Positions 22,610-33,929 are shown, counted from the first letter of the stretch. The stretch: DNA of 64,000 bases from Metallyticus violacea (GCA_030762175.1 CM060831.1:67810001-67874000); one strand, 5' to 3'. The notes: a model not told the origin generated them from the letters alone. Program-made: numbers and translations.

Positions 22610-23097
22610 TCGCAAATTTGAACTTAAATTGTTCCTTCTCGTAATTTTGCTCTAAATGCAGTATAATAGAAACCATTGCCATGATCTACATGGATCAAGT
22701 TTAATAGCGCGTTCCTCAAAGTCTTTTCATTTGTCCAAAATTCTATCAGGATTAGGTCTTCTTAGGTCTTCTGTTGGTAAGGAATTGGTTTCATATCATC
22801 CTTTTTGCACTCGATGGGCTTTTTGTTTTATTTTATTATTCAACCATTTAATTTAAAATGTTTCCCTTATTTCTAAACCTCTTTTCTTATCAAGTAAAAT
22901 ACAACCTGCTATATATATTTAAAACATCTTCAGTTTCCAATCATTTTTCTTCAGTCCTTATAATGACCAAGTTTCAATTGAAGAATGTAACTACTGCAGT
23001 AGTCCAATATCTTATAATATGTTTGTAAAAACCATGAATGAAACATAAGAATTTCACTCTTTAACCCAAAATAATTACTATATAAATTTCGTTTAAA
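22610..23097. other. AT-rich sequence, nothing recognised
   Basis: No gene or repeat structure seen. Confidence 0.45.
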
Positions 23098-23100
23098 TTT

Positions 23101-23143
23101 AATAAAAAAAAAAAAAAACGCACGCACGCACACACACACACAC
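23101..23143. repeat. Poly-A plus (CGCA)n/(CA)n simple repeat
   Basis: An A run of about 17 passes into CGCACGCACGCA and then CA units. It directly abuts the head of the SINE that follows. Confidence 0.9.
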
Positions 23144-23308
23144 ACGGGTGGCCGAGGTCATTAAGGCGCGGACTTGTGAGCGGGGGATCTGGGGTTCGAA
23201 TCCCGACAGGACAGGAACAATCTTAAAAGCTACTGATAGTGAATTCTTACATGCTACATCATAGACACTGACAAGGATAGGCGGGAAAAAAAAAAAAAAA
23301 AAAAAAAC
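23144..23308 (+). mobile_element. tRNA-derived SINE, family B, copy 2 (diverged body)
   Basis: The head is the best preserved in the window: GGGTGGCCGAGGTCATTAAG (A box) and GGGGTTCGAATCCCG (B box). The body is short and diverged from copies 1 and 3, though CATGCTACATCATAGACACT recalls their CATGTATCATCAG-GTCCAC block. It ends in an A tail of about 22 bases (23286-23307). It is either a deleted family-B copy or a related subfamily sharing only the head. Confidence 0.75.
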
Positions 23309-24842
23309 GTACTCTTTATAATGTCAGCCCTCATCATTGGCAAATGAAATGGGTTAGGCTAAACTTGCACTCTTGTTTACTTTTTCAATAACACCTTCCC
23401 TTAAAAAAGAGGGGAAAAAAATGTAAAAAAATGGACATTTTTGTGTTCTTTGTTACAGTAAATTGGCCATATTTTGCATGCACTTAAAAATACAAATGAC
23501 GAGAAGATTGCTAATCCTGCATAATGTCTCCCTTTCTCTTAATTTTTTCTCTTCTTTTCGAAAAGCATATCAGCAACATCTTGTTAGGTTCATATACATT
23601 TCCCTGAGTTAGTGCATCCCATTAGTACAGCCCCGAAGCTGAGATTAAACGCGGACGAAACTTTGCCCCCTGGTGTTGCAGATTTATTTACCATCTTTTG
23701 AAAGCGATATTGCACCAGCAATATTTGTTTTGTCAAGTGTACACAGAGACAGGCGGGGGTTCCTCTACGCATCTTATATACGTGATAAAAACAAACGACG
23801 GTGAGGGTGTGTGTGATGGATACTAGTGCTCAAGGAGGAATATTACGATGACATGAAAAATATGAATGATAAAGGCGCAGACCGTATCTGTTCTAGAGAG
23901 GGGTTTCTCTTCCCTGCACTTAAGCCCTGCCCCAGGCAAGCGATTTCTTTATGTTGCAGACATGACGCAAGCGCGCGGAAGGTAGGGAAAGGGAGAGAAG
24001 TTTAGCGGACGTGGACTTCGTCGATCCCTTGCAATGATACGATAGTTTACTTTCGTGGAAAGGGTGACCAAATACCTTCATCAAAGCCGCAAGGGCGAAG
24101 CAGAAAATGATTCCAAGCTGCTACAAACTCGAACACTCTAATTACCTGCCTTAGGGTTGATTTAACTTCCTAATATTATTTAGTCTCTAAATGTGAGCTT
24201 AGTGCTTTGAGAACAGAGGCAAAACTTTCGAAAATGAAGCTACAGTTACCCGTCATTCAAATTGTACTGATATCTATTTCTGTGAGTAGAGGTAATATTG
24301 AAAAATAAAACATTGGGTATCTAGCAGTCCTAATTAAGTGATGTACACTTTAGAATGCGGATAATATTCTTATTTTCTGCAAAGGTTCCAAAAACATGTA
24401 AAAGTGCTTTAAATAAACGAAAAATTGGTCAAACTACACGTATTTCAATGAATATTTCACTTATGTGACGTCATCTTAAAATCGATCAATGAAACGAAGC
24501 AAATTTTTGAAATTGGACCAAGTACAGCCGGATATCGCAGTGAAATTATTGAGAAAAATTATCTAATCCGTTTTATTACGCGACGTTCATTTGTCTTGTG
24601 GTCAGTGTAGCCAACTCTATACCTCCACTATATAGTCTATGAAAGTGCATCACTGAGCACCTTTGATAGAGGCGGTGGGGAGCTATTGATAGCAACAAAA
24701 GCATGGACAATCGACAATCATAATGCAAAATGAAGGATTCATTAAAGCGTTTTGGTGCTGCGTCAAATGTGCGAATTGGTCTTATTATTAGAAATTCTAA
24801 ACCAGAGAATACAAAGAAAAAATAGAGACACTGTATGTTATC
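23309..24842. other. Unrecognised sequence
   Basis: Mostly AT-rich, with a more GC-rich patch at 23900-24110. No open frame above 60 codons and no repeat partner were found. Confidence 0.4.
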
Positions 24843-24843
24843 T

Positions 24844-24862
24844 TTTTTTTTTTTTTTTTTTT
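24844..24862. repeat. Poly-T tract
   Basis: An uninterrupted run of about 19 T. It could be the A-tail of a minus-strand retroelement, but none is recognisable next to it. Confidence 0.8.
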
Positions 24863-26196
24863 CCCCTTCAGTTGTATTAGAAAATCGAACGGTAGCGATT
24901 GTAATAGTCGACTTTTGTCCAATTCAGCCTCACGGATTCTGAATAGAATATTTATGCATAACAAGTGTTAATATTCTGTGCGCGAGCTTCAAACATAAAT
25001 TATTTGTATTCTTATTCTATTCATGAAATAGTCCTAAACCCGTATTTCGCTCTTCTGTATTGGCATTACTGACAATCGGTATTTTTCTGTCGCAAGATTG
25101 CTTGAAAAGATTAAGTACAAATGTACAATAATTATAATATTGTAAGCCAAGTTTACGGGAACTATATTTAAATTCTTATTTTATTCCTGAAAAAGCCCTA
25201 AAAATATCATTCGAGGGTCTGAGCTTTCCAGATTCTTTATGTTTGTGAATATATCGGCAATCTCAGACCCTCTCGTAATATTACTTGTGATAATTTGTAG
25301 TATGATTACTTAGGATGTTTTAAATATAATGAAAAGAATGCTTTTAGAAAAGTAAATGATAACATTAAAAATAATTGTTGAAAAGTACATAAATGCTCTG
25401 GGCGGCAAGGCGCAATCAGTTAGTGGTGATGTTTAGCGGCATTGCTTATGCTAATATTAACGAGTATAAGGCAAGTGTACGAAAAGGCAGGTAAATGTAC
25501 AGTGCTAAAAGCTAATGCAGTATTCACTTAGAATAAAAAACTTGCAAAGATAGAACCAGGTTTGGTGTTCAATAGTTTGCGAACATTCTTGAAAAAATAT
25601 CGTGGAAAAAATATCACATAGCCTCGGATGAAAATATGCACACGATATTAGATTTCATTTATGAAAATGAGAATGACAGAAATACAATATCACCTTGATA
25701 AGCTATTTTATGCACCGGCTAGTTTTCTAACGGCTCATTAACCTCTGGTCAATCTTAATCTGAATAGTTGCAACACCTAAAACCATTAAAACAATGAGTG
25801 TAATTAAATTACACGAACCAAGAGCGTAGTACTTTAGAAGAACAACAAAATTTGAACCGTAAAAAGACGCTTGATGCCTAAAAATCAAGCTCATATATTT
25901 TAGTGGTCCAGCACGGTAGCAATAAATCGGACATACGTATATTTAAAACAGCAAAAAGAATAGGCGCAAGGAATTCCAGATTCGAATTTAAAGCTTTACG
26001 GGCAAGGAACTGATTGCAAAAGTTTTATGTCGGACCAAAGTTTACAGGATATTTTTATGAACGGTTGATGGGAATGTTCGGCATTACTAAAAATGCTTAA
26101 CTGGTATATCAAGAGATATGTGACTTGAACAGAACGGAGTAATGGACTAAATCATGTTACTTTCCTACTGAAGCGTAGACCCCTTAAAATAATTCG
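24863..26196. other. AT-rich sequence, nothing recognised
   Basis: No open frame of note, no repeat partner. Confidence 0.45.
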
Positions 26197-26203
26197 CTAA
26201 TAT

Positions 26204-26966
26204 AACTTAGCCATACAGCAAGAAAAATCTAAGTCTGCTGGAGCGGTAAAGCGATTAGAGCTGCACTCCCGAGCGACAGCGGAGAGAGTTGCGAACGGGA
26301 GATGGAGCACACTGTTTATGTGGCCGCTTGTAATAGTGTAAATGTTTCATTTATTATTTTTTACCTATGCGTCGTCCTCGGTAACTTTCTGGCTGCAATA
26401 TGTTGTTTCTTATTACAAAACTGAGTTTTTCACTTTTTACCACACGTTGTCTTATTGGAGTTCGTAATTAATTCATATATACAAACACACACACGCGTTA
26501 ACCTCGGGCAAATCCTAGAAACCGGTGGAACCAGTCGTTTGTTGAGGCGAGCTACGGTCTGACGGCCTACGCTCGTCTCCTTTTCATAAATATAAATTGA
26601 TGAGGCAGATAAATCACTGTAACGGTGGGAAATTTCCTTGGATTTTAACAGAAAACAATTTATAGTGCTTTGTGTGCGTGGTACTATGTTGGCGAGTAAA
26701 TCATTGTAATGGTGGCAAAACTCCTTTAACTCCAGCAGGGGGGAAAAACACCAGGACGTGAGGATTTGAAACCACTACCTTCACAACTATTGCATGACGC
26801 TCTAACCGTCTGAGCTATCATGCCGTTGCGCTTAAAATCTTTATTATATAGCCATACCTGTGCAAGTCACACTACCTTTGACTCTCTTCGCTGTCGCTCG
26901 GGACTGCAGCTCTAACCACTCTACCGCTCCAACAGACTTAGACCATTCTTGCTGTATGGGCAAGTA
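26204..26966. mobile_element. TIR element of unknown class with 86-bp inverted repeats
   Basis: The left arm (26207-26290) and right arm (26881-26966) are inverted copies of each other, about 85-90% identical by eye. Both contain GCCATACAGCAAGAA (or CCCATACAGCAAGAA on the complement) and TCCCGAGCGACAGCG. The flanks share the 7-bp duplication CTAATAT (26197-26203 and 26967-26973), consistent with insertion. Each arm also has a tRNA A-box-like stretch (GGTAGAGTGGTTAGAGC on the right arm's complement). The interior encodes no transposase. It could be a non-autonomous DNA transposon (MITE or foldback type) or two SINE heads brought together in inverted orientation. Confidence 0.65.
26753..26830 (-). 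other. tRNA-like sequence inside the TIR element
   Basis: On the minus strand, GATAGCTCAGACGGTTAGAGC is a very good A box and D-arm, and GTGGTTTCAAATCC is a good B box at tRNA spacing. The two ends do not pair as an acceptor stem, so it is not called as a tRNA gene. It is better read as a SINE-type Pol III promoter or a tRNA pseudogene. Confidence 0.45.
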
Positions 26967-26973
26967 CTAATAT

Positions 26974-27458
26974 GCATTTTCAGAGAGATTTTAATCGAGT
27001 TACAATTTTATAACACGGCAGAGCATTTTCCATTTGTTCAGATGTTTACAAGATCTTTAAGTTTAGTGCGAACCAAGTGTAGCTCTCTTCGGATATTGAT
27101 CTGAAAAAATCTCAGCTGTGGTGGAGAGTTTGCTGTGCAGCACATTACTATGCAATCGTACTCGGGGCAAGGGAAGTAGAATGAAGAGGAAGTATTCGCG
27201 ATAAGGCCCCTTACACAATTATTGTGCATGCGATTCTCCCCTACTCTGGGGAGAGAGCTGACCAATGACTTGCGAGGGTGGAACTAGATTATATCGCATT
27301 GCAATTGCCCTCCTTCCCGTTTACCTACCTTCCTCCACTAGGTACACTAAGGTGCAACAATCTTAACAGTTACTGAACTGTTCTCTTGAAGTCACCAGCC
27401 AAGTGCATGGCAAAATCTTGTAACTGCGACAGAATTCCTGAAGCTACTGCAGCTGTGA
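26974..27458. other. Unrecognised sequence
   Basis: Moderate GC. One 75-codon minus-strand frame without a domain. No repeat partner. Confidence 0.35.
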
Positions 27459-27460
27459 TA

Positions 27461-28694
27461 CGAGGGTAGGTCCATAAGTTTCCGGCCTCGCCGATAAGGA
27501 TTATTGGCTTCATAAAATCCTTGTCAGGTGTCATACCTTATCTGTTAAGTAAACAATTGCAGCTGTAATGTTCAGTTGTCCAGATATAGTTGCATAAAGA
27601 AGGCTAAGTGTAGAAGTCTGTGAAAGTTCAAAATGCAGTTTCGAGCTGTTATTAAGTTCTTCACAAAAGAAGGACTGAAATTAAACAGCGAATGGACGGT
27701 GTATTGGGGAAGCATCCCCCTCATATTCTACCGTAAAAGGATGGGCCAAACCTTTTCGAATGAGTCGAGAAAACATTGAAGGCGAAGAGTGTGCAGGTCG
27801 GCCCTTAGAGGTGCTCACTCCTGAAAACATTGTTCTTGTGGAAGGAGAAATTATGGAAAACCGGCGGTTCAAAGTTACAGAAATAGCAGCAAGGTCAGGC
27901 CTTTTTAAAACCATTCCTTCGAATTCACATTTAAACAAGAATAAGGTTAGTGCAAGATGGGTGCCTAGACTTCTTTCCTCAGACCAAAAGCAGCAACGAG
28001 TTATCTGTTGTCGCGCTTTTATGGAACTCTGCCGTGACAAAAAGAGAGAAGTTCTGCAAACCATTGTTACAGGAGATGAAACTATGGTTCTTTACTATGA
28101 TCCCTTGTCCTGTTGTGGTGTAAACCTCACGAAGCACCGCCTCTAAAGGCCAAGGTCACTCAGTCAACCAAGAAGATCATGGCCACAATCTTTTGGGATT
28201 GTGAAGGAATCTTTTCATTGACTTCAAGGAGAGAAACACCACAGTAAATGGGAGTACTATGTTGGCCTACTGTACAGACTACGCACTTCCATCGAAGAGA
28301 AAAGGCGAAGAAAGTTGAGTGGTGGTATGCGCCTTCTTCACGACAACGCGCCTGTGCACACAGCTCTTGTTGCAAATAAAGTGCGAAGAACTGTAGCTTC
28401 AAGGAGATCGACCATGCACCCTACAGCCTTGATCTGTATTTCCTCTGCTCAGAACTCAATAAGGACCTTCGAAGAAAATTTAAGTGTGACGAAGAAATGA
28501 TGGATGCTCTTTATGCCCATTTTGCAGACAAGAGTTCTGACTATTTTTTTGGGGGGGGAGGAATTGAAATGTTAATTCAAAGATGTGATAAGTATATTGC
28601 AATGAAGGGTAAATATATTGAAAAGTGAAATATAGTTTTTATCTTTATCATACGTAGAAAATGGTTAGGCCGGAAACTTATGGACCCACTCTCA
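27461..28694 (+). mobile_element. Mariner (DD34D) DNA transposon, copy 1
   Basis: Terminal inverted repeats are clear: CGAGGGTAGGTCCATAAGTT at the left, and TGAGAGTGGGTCCATAAGTT as the complement of the right end. TA duplications lie at 27459-27460 and 28695-28696. The length of 1234 bp is close to the usual 1.3 kb of mariners. A damaged transposase on the plus strand fills the interior. Confidence 0.92.
27633..28628 (+). pseudogene. Broken mariner transposase (copy 1)
   Basis: The enzyme would bind the TIRs and move the element through a DD34D catalytic core. Pieces seen: MQFRAVIKFFTKEGLK (27633, start), a frameshifted TEIKQRMDGVLG, then STVKGWAKPFRMSREN, GRPLEVLTPENI (helix-turn-helix region), VSARWVPRLLSSDQKQ (the family's linker block), VTGDETM with catalytic Asp 1 near 28075, FWDCEGI, LLHDNAPVHTA with Asp 2 (codon at 28341), and APYSLDLYFL (28419-28442). 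The last normally reads Pro-Asp-Leu-Ala-Pro-Ser-Asp. Here about four codons, including catalytic Asp 3, are missing. The C-terminal KYIAMKGKYIEK is followed by a stop at 28626-28628. At least three frameshifts also break it, and a stretch of the linker is deleted after 27900. Confidence 0.85.
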
Positions 28695-28699
28695 TATAT

Positions 28700-30400
28700 C
28701 ACAGATCATCCCAGTCATGTATGGAAATCTCCTACAAGTTTAATGTTCTGCATAGCATGTTAAAACGTTTGTACCACATATTAACGATCTGTAACTTACC
28801 ACTGCACCTTTTCAATACATTCCACCTCAGTCTCTATACACCCTATCGCCCCCTCGGGATTAAGATGGAAACAATGGCTACCCATTGTTCTAAATAGGGC
28901 TAAGTTCCCTTTCGTATATTGTTACAATATTTTCTGGATTTGAAAATGCTTCTTCCGCAATTAGTTCTTTATGAGAGGTAAGAGGAGGGAATGATGGGCG
29001 GAAAGCTAAACTATCTTATCACTTGATTATAAATGACTATTTTTCTGTATGTTTACGCCAATCTCTTTAAAGAGTTTCGTTAACGAATTGCCTTTATTCT
29101 GTATTTATTATTGTTTATCATTCCTTGAACTGCTTTAGCTTTGCCTAACTTTAAGGTATTTAAATTTTTACCTCAGTAAAGATTCTCGGAGGTTAATATA
29201 TAAATTTGATGAGGGGAAACTACAAGGTACAATCAGAAAATTAAATTAAAAGTAAAGAAAAAGGATTTCTTAAACATTACAATATAAACACAAAAGAAAT
29301 TAAACACTTTTTAAAAAATATAAGGATAATTAAGGAAATAACAATGTAATACAAGTAATAATAGATATATCTTTCAGGAAACTTTGGTGATTTATCATTG
29401 ACAAGACGAAAGAAAAAAACAATTCCTCTGAAGCCATTTCCAATATTCTTAACCACGTCATCACCCTGAGATTTTCTTTATGCTGTATATTGCAATATTC
29501 CTCTGCAGATTTAAAACTACTCCACTAAAATTAAAACGAAAACAAGAGAACAGAAATGCGCCTTCTGTTTATTTTCTTTTCTCTTTAAAAAAAAAAACTG
29601 CAGCTTACAAAAGCCAATAACCACTCTGTGCTCTCCACATAACAATAAGCAAAACTCTATTTCCGCTCTCTACCCAAGCGCCAAAGGAAGCAAAAGTATG
29701 TAAAAGCTTTTGTTGTCGTTCTGTCCCAAACGCAATTCAAGCACCACACTACACGCGCCTACAATTATATGCCCTGCCATATTGGGCTTTCAGAAAACGC
29801 ATTTCAAGTTGGATAATCAAGTTTCTTCCTGTTCCAATTCAATGCCCACCTCTGTTCAAATGCCTCCTAAGTTTGCACGTCAGGAAGTTGTCATTATCAG
29901 GGCTGTATTTTGTTGGTGTGTCGTCTTATGTTCTTTGTATCAATGACAATTCTCGTATGCACGTAGCGTCTTTTTATGAGCCGCGATTTTTAGAACTTGA
30001 AAGCAAATAAATATGCGCGGTTGCTATATAACTGGATTACAATTCAAAAAGGGATTTCAGAAACCTTTCATATTTGTTTGTTATATTGTTGAAACTGTGA
30101 AAAAAATTCATCTTCAAGTCTTATTTTTGAACCTATTTGTTTCGAAGCTATTTCGAAACTTTTTGAAAATAGAAGTTTATGTCATAAATATATAAAACAA
30201 TAAAATACTTAATTTTTCTTTTATCTCAGTTACATTATCAATTTTCAATTACAAAGCTTATAAACTGGCATGAAATAAAATACAATGTTTTCCAAGGCAT
30301 GAATATTTCCATTTCGATATTTATCAATTTAAGTATCAAAACGTAGTTATATCAAAACTGATTTATCACACCAGCCCTAATTATTCTTTTTTGAGTAGTT
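28700..30400. other. AT-rich sequence, nothing recognised
   Basis: No open frame above 78 codons. The poly-A run at 29588-29597 has no element attached that I can see. Confidence 0.45.
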
Positions 30401-30452
30401 TTTAACGCCTGTGTTTACTACTGAGGCACCACAGGTGGTGGACACTGATGAT
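30401..30452 (-). mobile_element. tRNA-derived SINE, family B, copy 3: 3' part
   Basis: On the minus strand this is the 3' end of family B (ATCATCAGTGTCCACCACCT and GTGGTGCCTCAGTAGT, then GGCGTTAAAAACT). It is separated from the rest of the same copy (30771-30970) by a family-A SINE. Confidence 0.88.
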
Positions 30453-30464
30453 ACATGAAATGAA

Positions 30465-30760
30465 TTTTTTTTATTGCTTTATTTATGGACGCTCTTTAAC
30501 ATCTCAGGTCATCAGCGTCCCATTCAACTCAGGGCGTGAAACGGCCTACAAATTTTGCTCAGAGGCCTCTCTTTCAGGCTTCTTGAGGTTCTTTTTTCGT
30601 GCCGTAAATCTACGACATGGGACCCACGGCTTTACATTCCCTTCCGAAGGAAGCCATATTTAGGATTTTTACGCCCGAAAAAATCCATCGCTTCTGGCCG
30701 GGTTCGAACCCGCGTTCTTGGGTGTAGGAGGCAAGTATGGTAACCACCACCAGGACCGAC
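30465..30760 (-). mobile_element. tRNA-derived SINE, family A, copy 2 (nested)
   Basis: This is a full-length family-A copy on the minus strand: head GTCGGTCCTGGTGGTGGTTA, B box GGGTTCGAACCCGGCCAG, body with CCTTCGGAAGGGAATG, and CATAAATAAAGCAAT at its 3' end. It lies inside a family-B SINE and is bounded by an exact 10-bp duplication, ATGAAATGAA (30455-30464 and 30761-30770). A few bases of the A box are lost compared with copy 1. Confidence 0.92.
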
Positions 30761-30770
30761 ATGAAATGAA

Positions 30771-30970
30771 AATATATATAGGGAAAGGATATTTTTTTAA
30801 GGAAGGAAGTGTTCCAGGCCTAAGTTTAGGGTACCTCCCCGGCATTTACCAGTAATGAGAACTGAGGAAACCTGGAAAAAACCCCAGTCAGGGAGGACGG
30901 TCCTGGTGAAATTCGATCCCCAGACCTCCCACTGACGAGTTCGCGCCTTAACGACCTCGGCCACCCATGG
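30771..30970 (-). mobile_element. tRNA-derived SINE, family B, copy 3: head and body
   Basis: On the minus strand it starts GGGTGGCCGAGGTCGTTAAG and runs through a B box (GGGGATCGAATTTC). It continues with TCCCTGACTGGGG and CCCTAAACTTAGGCCTGG up to the point where family A is inserted. It shows that the copy at 4.4 kb has lost about 40 bases of the middle. Confidence 0.9.
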
Positions 30971-30974
30971 CGGT

Positions 30975-32405
30975 GAGCCCTACTTCAGTGTGATTAGTTG
31001 GGCATGAATTAATTACCTCAATATTTTTTAACTTTCAAGGATTGGTTAGAGATCTATGAGATTTGATAAAATATAAATTTATATTAAACATCTAACAAAG
31101 ATGGCTACAAAGAATACTTTATTAATAAAATAATATAATAACATTATTGTAACAATATTTCTAACTCAAAACTAAAGCATCACCCTTTAAATAGAAACGA
31201 TTTATATAAACACATTCTTAACAGATGAAATTATTGTTGGGCAAGTAAAAATTTTATAAATTCTAGTAGCTAGGATGTTTTATAAGGAAAATAAAGACAT
31301 GAGCATACATTTCAATTATTTTTCGGTACTATTAAAACAACTTTAAAATTATATAATCAAACCTCAAATTCACTAAAATGGCATAATTTTATAAAGAAAT
31401 TAGAATGTATAAGCACTATTAATGCACAAGAGAAGAATTTGCACAAACGCCTGTACTTTATCCATTACAACAAAAATGCACTCTTATGAAGCCTCAGATA
31501 AACACACTCCAGGAAGACCATCAAAATTATCTAGGGATAAGTTTAAAGCATTTTATAAGTAACCGGATGATACTTATGGCCTAACTATTTCATATTAAAT
31601 TATTTATATCTTGAGTTTCCATATGCTGTTTTCTATTCACCACCATATAATTTTTAAATCCTCCAGAAGTAGCTCTGATCAGAAGGAAGTTACTTGTAGA
31701 TAGGTTTAATCAGCTGACCATATGCTTTAGAATCGATATATGGAAGATGTATCTTTGCATTTTAATATAGCACCATTATCATTGGAAGTAATTATATGTC
31801 ATATCATATAAGTGAGATATCTGAAGTAACAGTATATTAATTCTATTATAATTCGAAAATGCCATATTTATTATAGGCGAAGAGATATAATATTAAATTT
31901 ATGCATCACTATAATTCTATTATAATAAAACAGTAAACGAGCTAAAATATATCAGACAATAGTAGCCAACTTACCTGAAATATATTTTACGAAACTCTAA
32001 TGCTTGAAGGAGTTCAAAAAGTTCTATTTGGTACAATCACCAAAATATGGTAAGCATCATTATATCAACAAAAAGAGTTATTTACTTTTAAAGGAGTAAG
32101 CCCTATATGAGCTAAAATAATCAAGGAGAAATAATTATACAGCAAATTAATACACTTAACTATCTGGTTTATGAAGTCTCATTTAATAATAAAAAAGATG
32201 ATATGCCAAATAAATAAGTTCAATCACATACATGGAACCCTTAGACGAAACTTAAAATAATAAGAAGAGAAACGCGTCTTATGTATTTTATAAAGTAGTG
32301 GCCATTCCTTCACTTTATATGGAACTAAAAATTGGAACTCAACCAAGGGTCAATTCAAACAAATAGAAGCTGAGATTTTTTCGAAGTGTGGCAGGTTATA
32401 CGCTT
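30975..32405. other. Very AT-rich sequence, nothing recognised
   Basis: No open frame above 60 codons and no repeat partner was seen. Confidence 0.5.
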
Positions 32406-32408
32406 ATG

Positions 32409-32450
32409 ACAAAAGAAGAAGAAGAAGAAGAAGAAGAAGAAGAAGAAGAT
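32409..32450. repeat. (AAG)n microsatellite
   Basis: About 13 AAG/AGA units. The poly-Phe frame on the minus strand comes from it. Confidence 0.95.
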
Positions 32451-32799
32451 GTAAGACCAAAGCCACAAATAACTAACATATTTATAAAAAATTACAATAT
32501 ACAGGACAAAATAGCTGTAGCATATAAATAAAATGAAAGAATGTCGCATTCCAAAACAAGTACAAGCCAACAAAATTAAGAAATATGGGACGTCAAAGAA
32601 ATGTTGGATTGACCAATTTCCAAATATTGCAACCGGAAGAAACCAAATATTGTTTAAACGACGACGACAAGATGTTATTGAGGTTATTGTATCGAGTCAC
32701 AGCAAATGAATCTTGTTTTCAGTTACAGCTATTAAAACAAGAATGGTATCAGTGATAACATATCAGAAAAGAGACAACTTAGCTGTGCCAACGAAACTA

Positions 32800-33347
32800 A
32801 AATGCAAATATGGGGCCGTTCGTGGGGTATAAGCTGGTAGCAGTCCGCTCGCGGGAAGAGGTGTCGTGGATTAATTGTGTTTCTTTGGGTTCTGGGTTGG
32901 ATGCCCCTTGTGTCGGGATCAGGAACCTTTACCTCAGGGAACTCTGGAATTTTGTGACTCGTCTGAGTCAGAGGGAAGGGAAGGAAATCTATAAAGTTAC
33001 ACGGAAACACTGGAGTTCTTATCTGACATCATTTATTTAACTTAACAGAATACTGGATTGTTCGCGTAAGCTTGGAAATGTGTTGAACTGACTATTTTTC
33101 TTCTCCTACCGACTTCGCTCACTTTGATTTGGATTGTCTATTCTTTTGCCCGCTTATTTAAATTGACTCTTACAGTTCCGTTCTCCGACTATCCAACCTT
33201 TAGCTCTTAGCCTCGAATCCCGGACCGCTAACTTTTCCCTGCTGTAGAAGTCCAGCTGCTCTCTCTCTAAGTCTCACTGCTGTTGAAGTTCTGCTGCTCT
33301 CTCTCTCCAAGTCTCTCTCCAAGTCCCTCCTGTTCTGTGTCCCTTAC
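32800..33347 (-). mobile_element. Possible LTR-retroelement-derived segment
   Basis: A GC-richer block contrasts with its very AT-rich surroundings. On the minus strand it begins TGTAAGGGACACAG at 33347, has a polyadenylation-type AATAAA near 33034, and reaches CGACACA near 32910 (TG...CA, about 438 bp). On the opposite strand TGGATGCCCCTTGTGTCGGG resembles the start of the untranslated leader of some gypsy-type elements. Only one such block is present and the two orientations give conflicting hints, so this is a suggestion only. The 76- and 92-codon frames inside show no retroviral domains. Confidence 0.22.
33239..33325. repeat. Tandem duplication, about 38-bp unit, CT-rich
   Basis: CTGCTGTAGAAGTCCAGCTG and CTGCTGTTGAAGTTCTGCTG head two tandem units that each run on into CTCTCTCTC(C)AAGTCTC. 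A third partial AAGTCTCTCTCCAAGTCC follows. Confidence 0.75.
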
Positions 33348-33478
33348 ATTATATATCAGATGTAAAGTTTATTGTTTATTAGGAACCTCCCATCGTGAAA
33401 ATTAAATCCGCGAAATTTATGGAGCTCAGTTCGATTCTCTCTGCGTTATTGGTCGTTCCTTAGTATCTGTAATTATGC

Positions 33479-33895
33479 ATGCTCGCTCCGATTCGTTCAA
33501 TTTTGTACGATTTCTATTGGTTGTGTGGGACCAATTTCTGGAAATACCTCTCACGTTATAATATTTCTAAGAACGGACATTCCTGCCCTAAATGTTGGGA
33601 AATTTTTATAATCCGACATATCCTTTCACTTTTCTGTCCTTTCAAATTTGCTCACAATGAAACCTCGGCCATAAATAAGGAACATCTATTTGTTTTGCAA
33701 AGTCATGTCAAAATCTGTCGACGTTTGAATGTTATTGTCATGAGGGGATATAAACTTGAGCTGTCATCTGAGATTGGCATTTGTTCCTTCTTCGAAAGAA
33801 ATCCACCCGTAAAGTCATTAGTGCCTTTACCCTTAGTTATTGAAAGAATATGTTTCTCTGCTTTTGTCTGCGTCTCGGTAAATGGTTTTCTTTAA
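33479..33895 (+). other. 138-codon open frame, unrecognised
   Basis: It is one of the longest repeat-free open frames in the window. The translation includes NISKNGHSCPKCWEIFIIRH with a Cys-x2-Cys pair, and later HVKICRRLNVIVMRGYKLEL. I recognise no family. No convincing acceptor or donor frames it, and the composition is near that of its surroundings. It could be a decayed retroelement or chance. Confidence 0.15.
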
Positions 33896-33900
33896 ACCCT

Positions 33901-33926
33901 CTGAAAAGAGAATTGCCTCTTTTCAG
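33901..33926. repeat. Perfect short hairpin
   Basis: CTGAAAAGAG and CTCTTTTCAG form a perfect 10-bp stem around the 6-base loop AATTGC. Confidence 0.8.
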
Positions 33927-33929
33927 GAC

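Noticed and set aside
26753..26830. tRNA gene on the minus strand
   Set aside because: A and B boxes are good, but the ends do not pair as an acceptor stem, and it lies inside a repeat element.
30684..30760. tRNA gene in the SINE family-A heads (here and at 17.8, 35.4 and 53.8 kb)
   Set aside because: The cloverleaf-like fold belongs to SINE heads that continue directly into a shared body; five dispersed copies behave as one repeat family.
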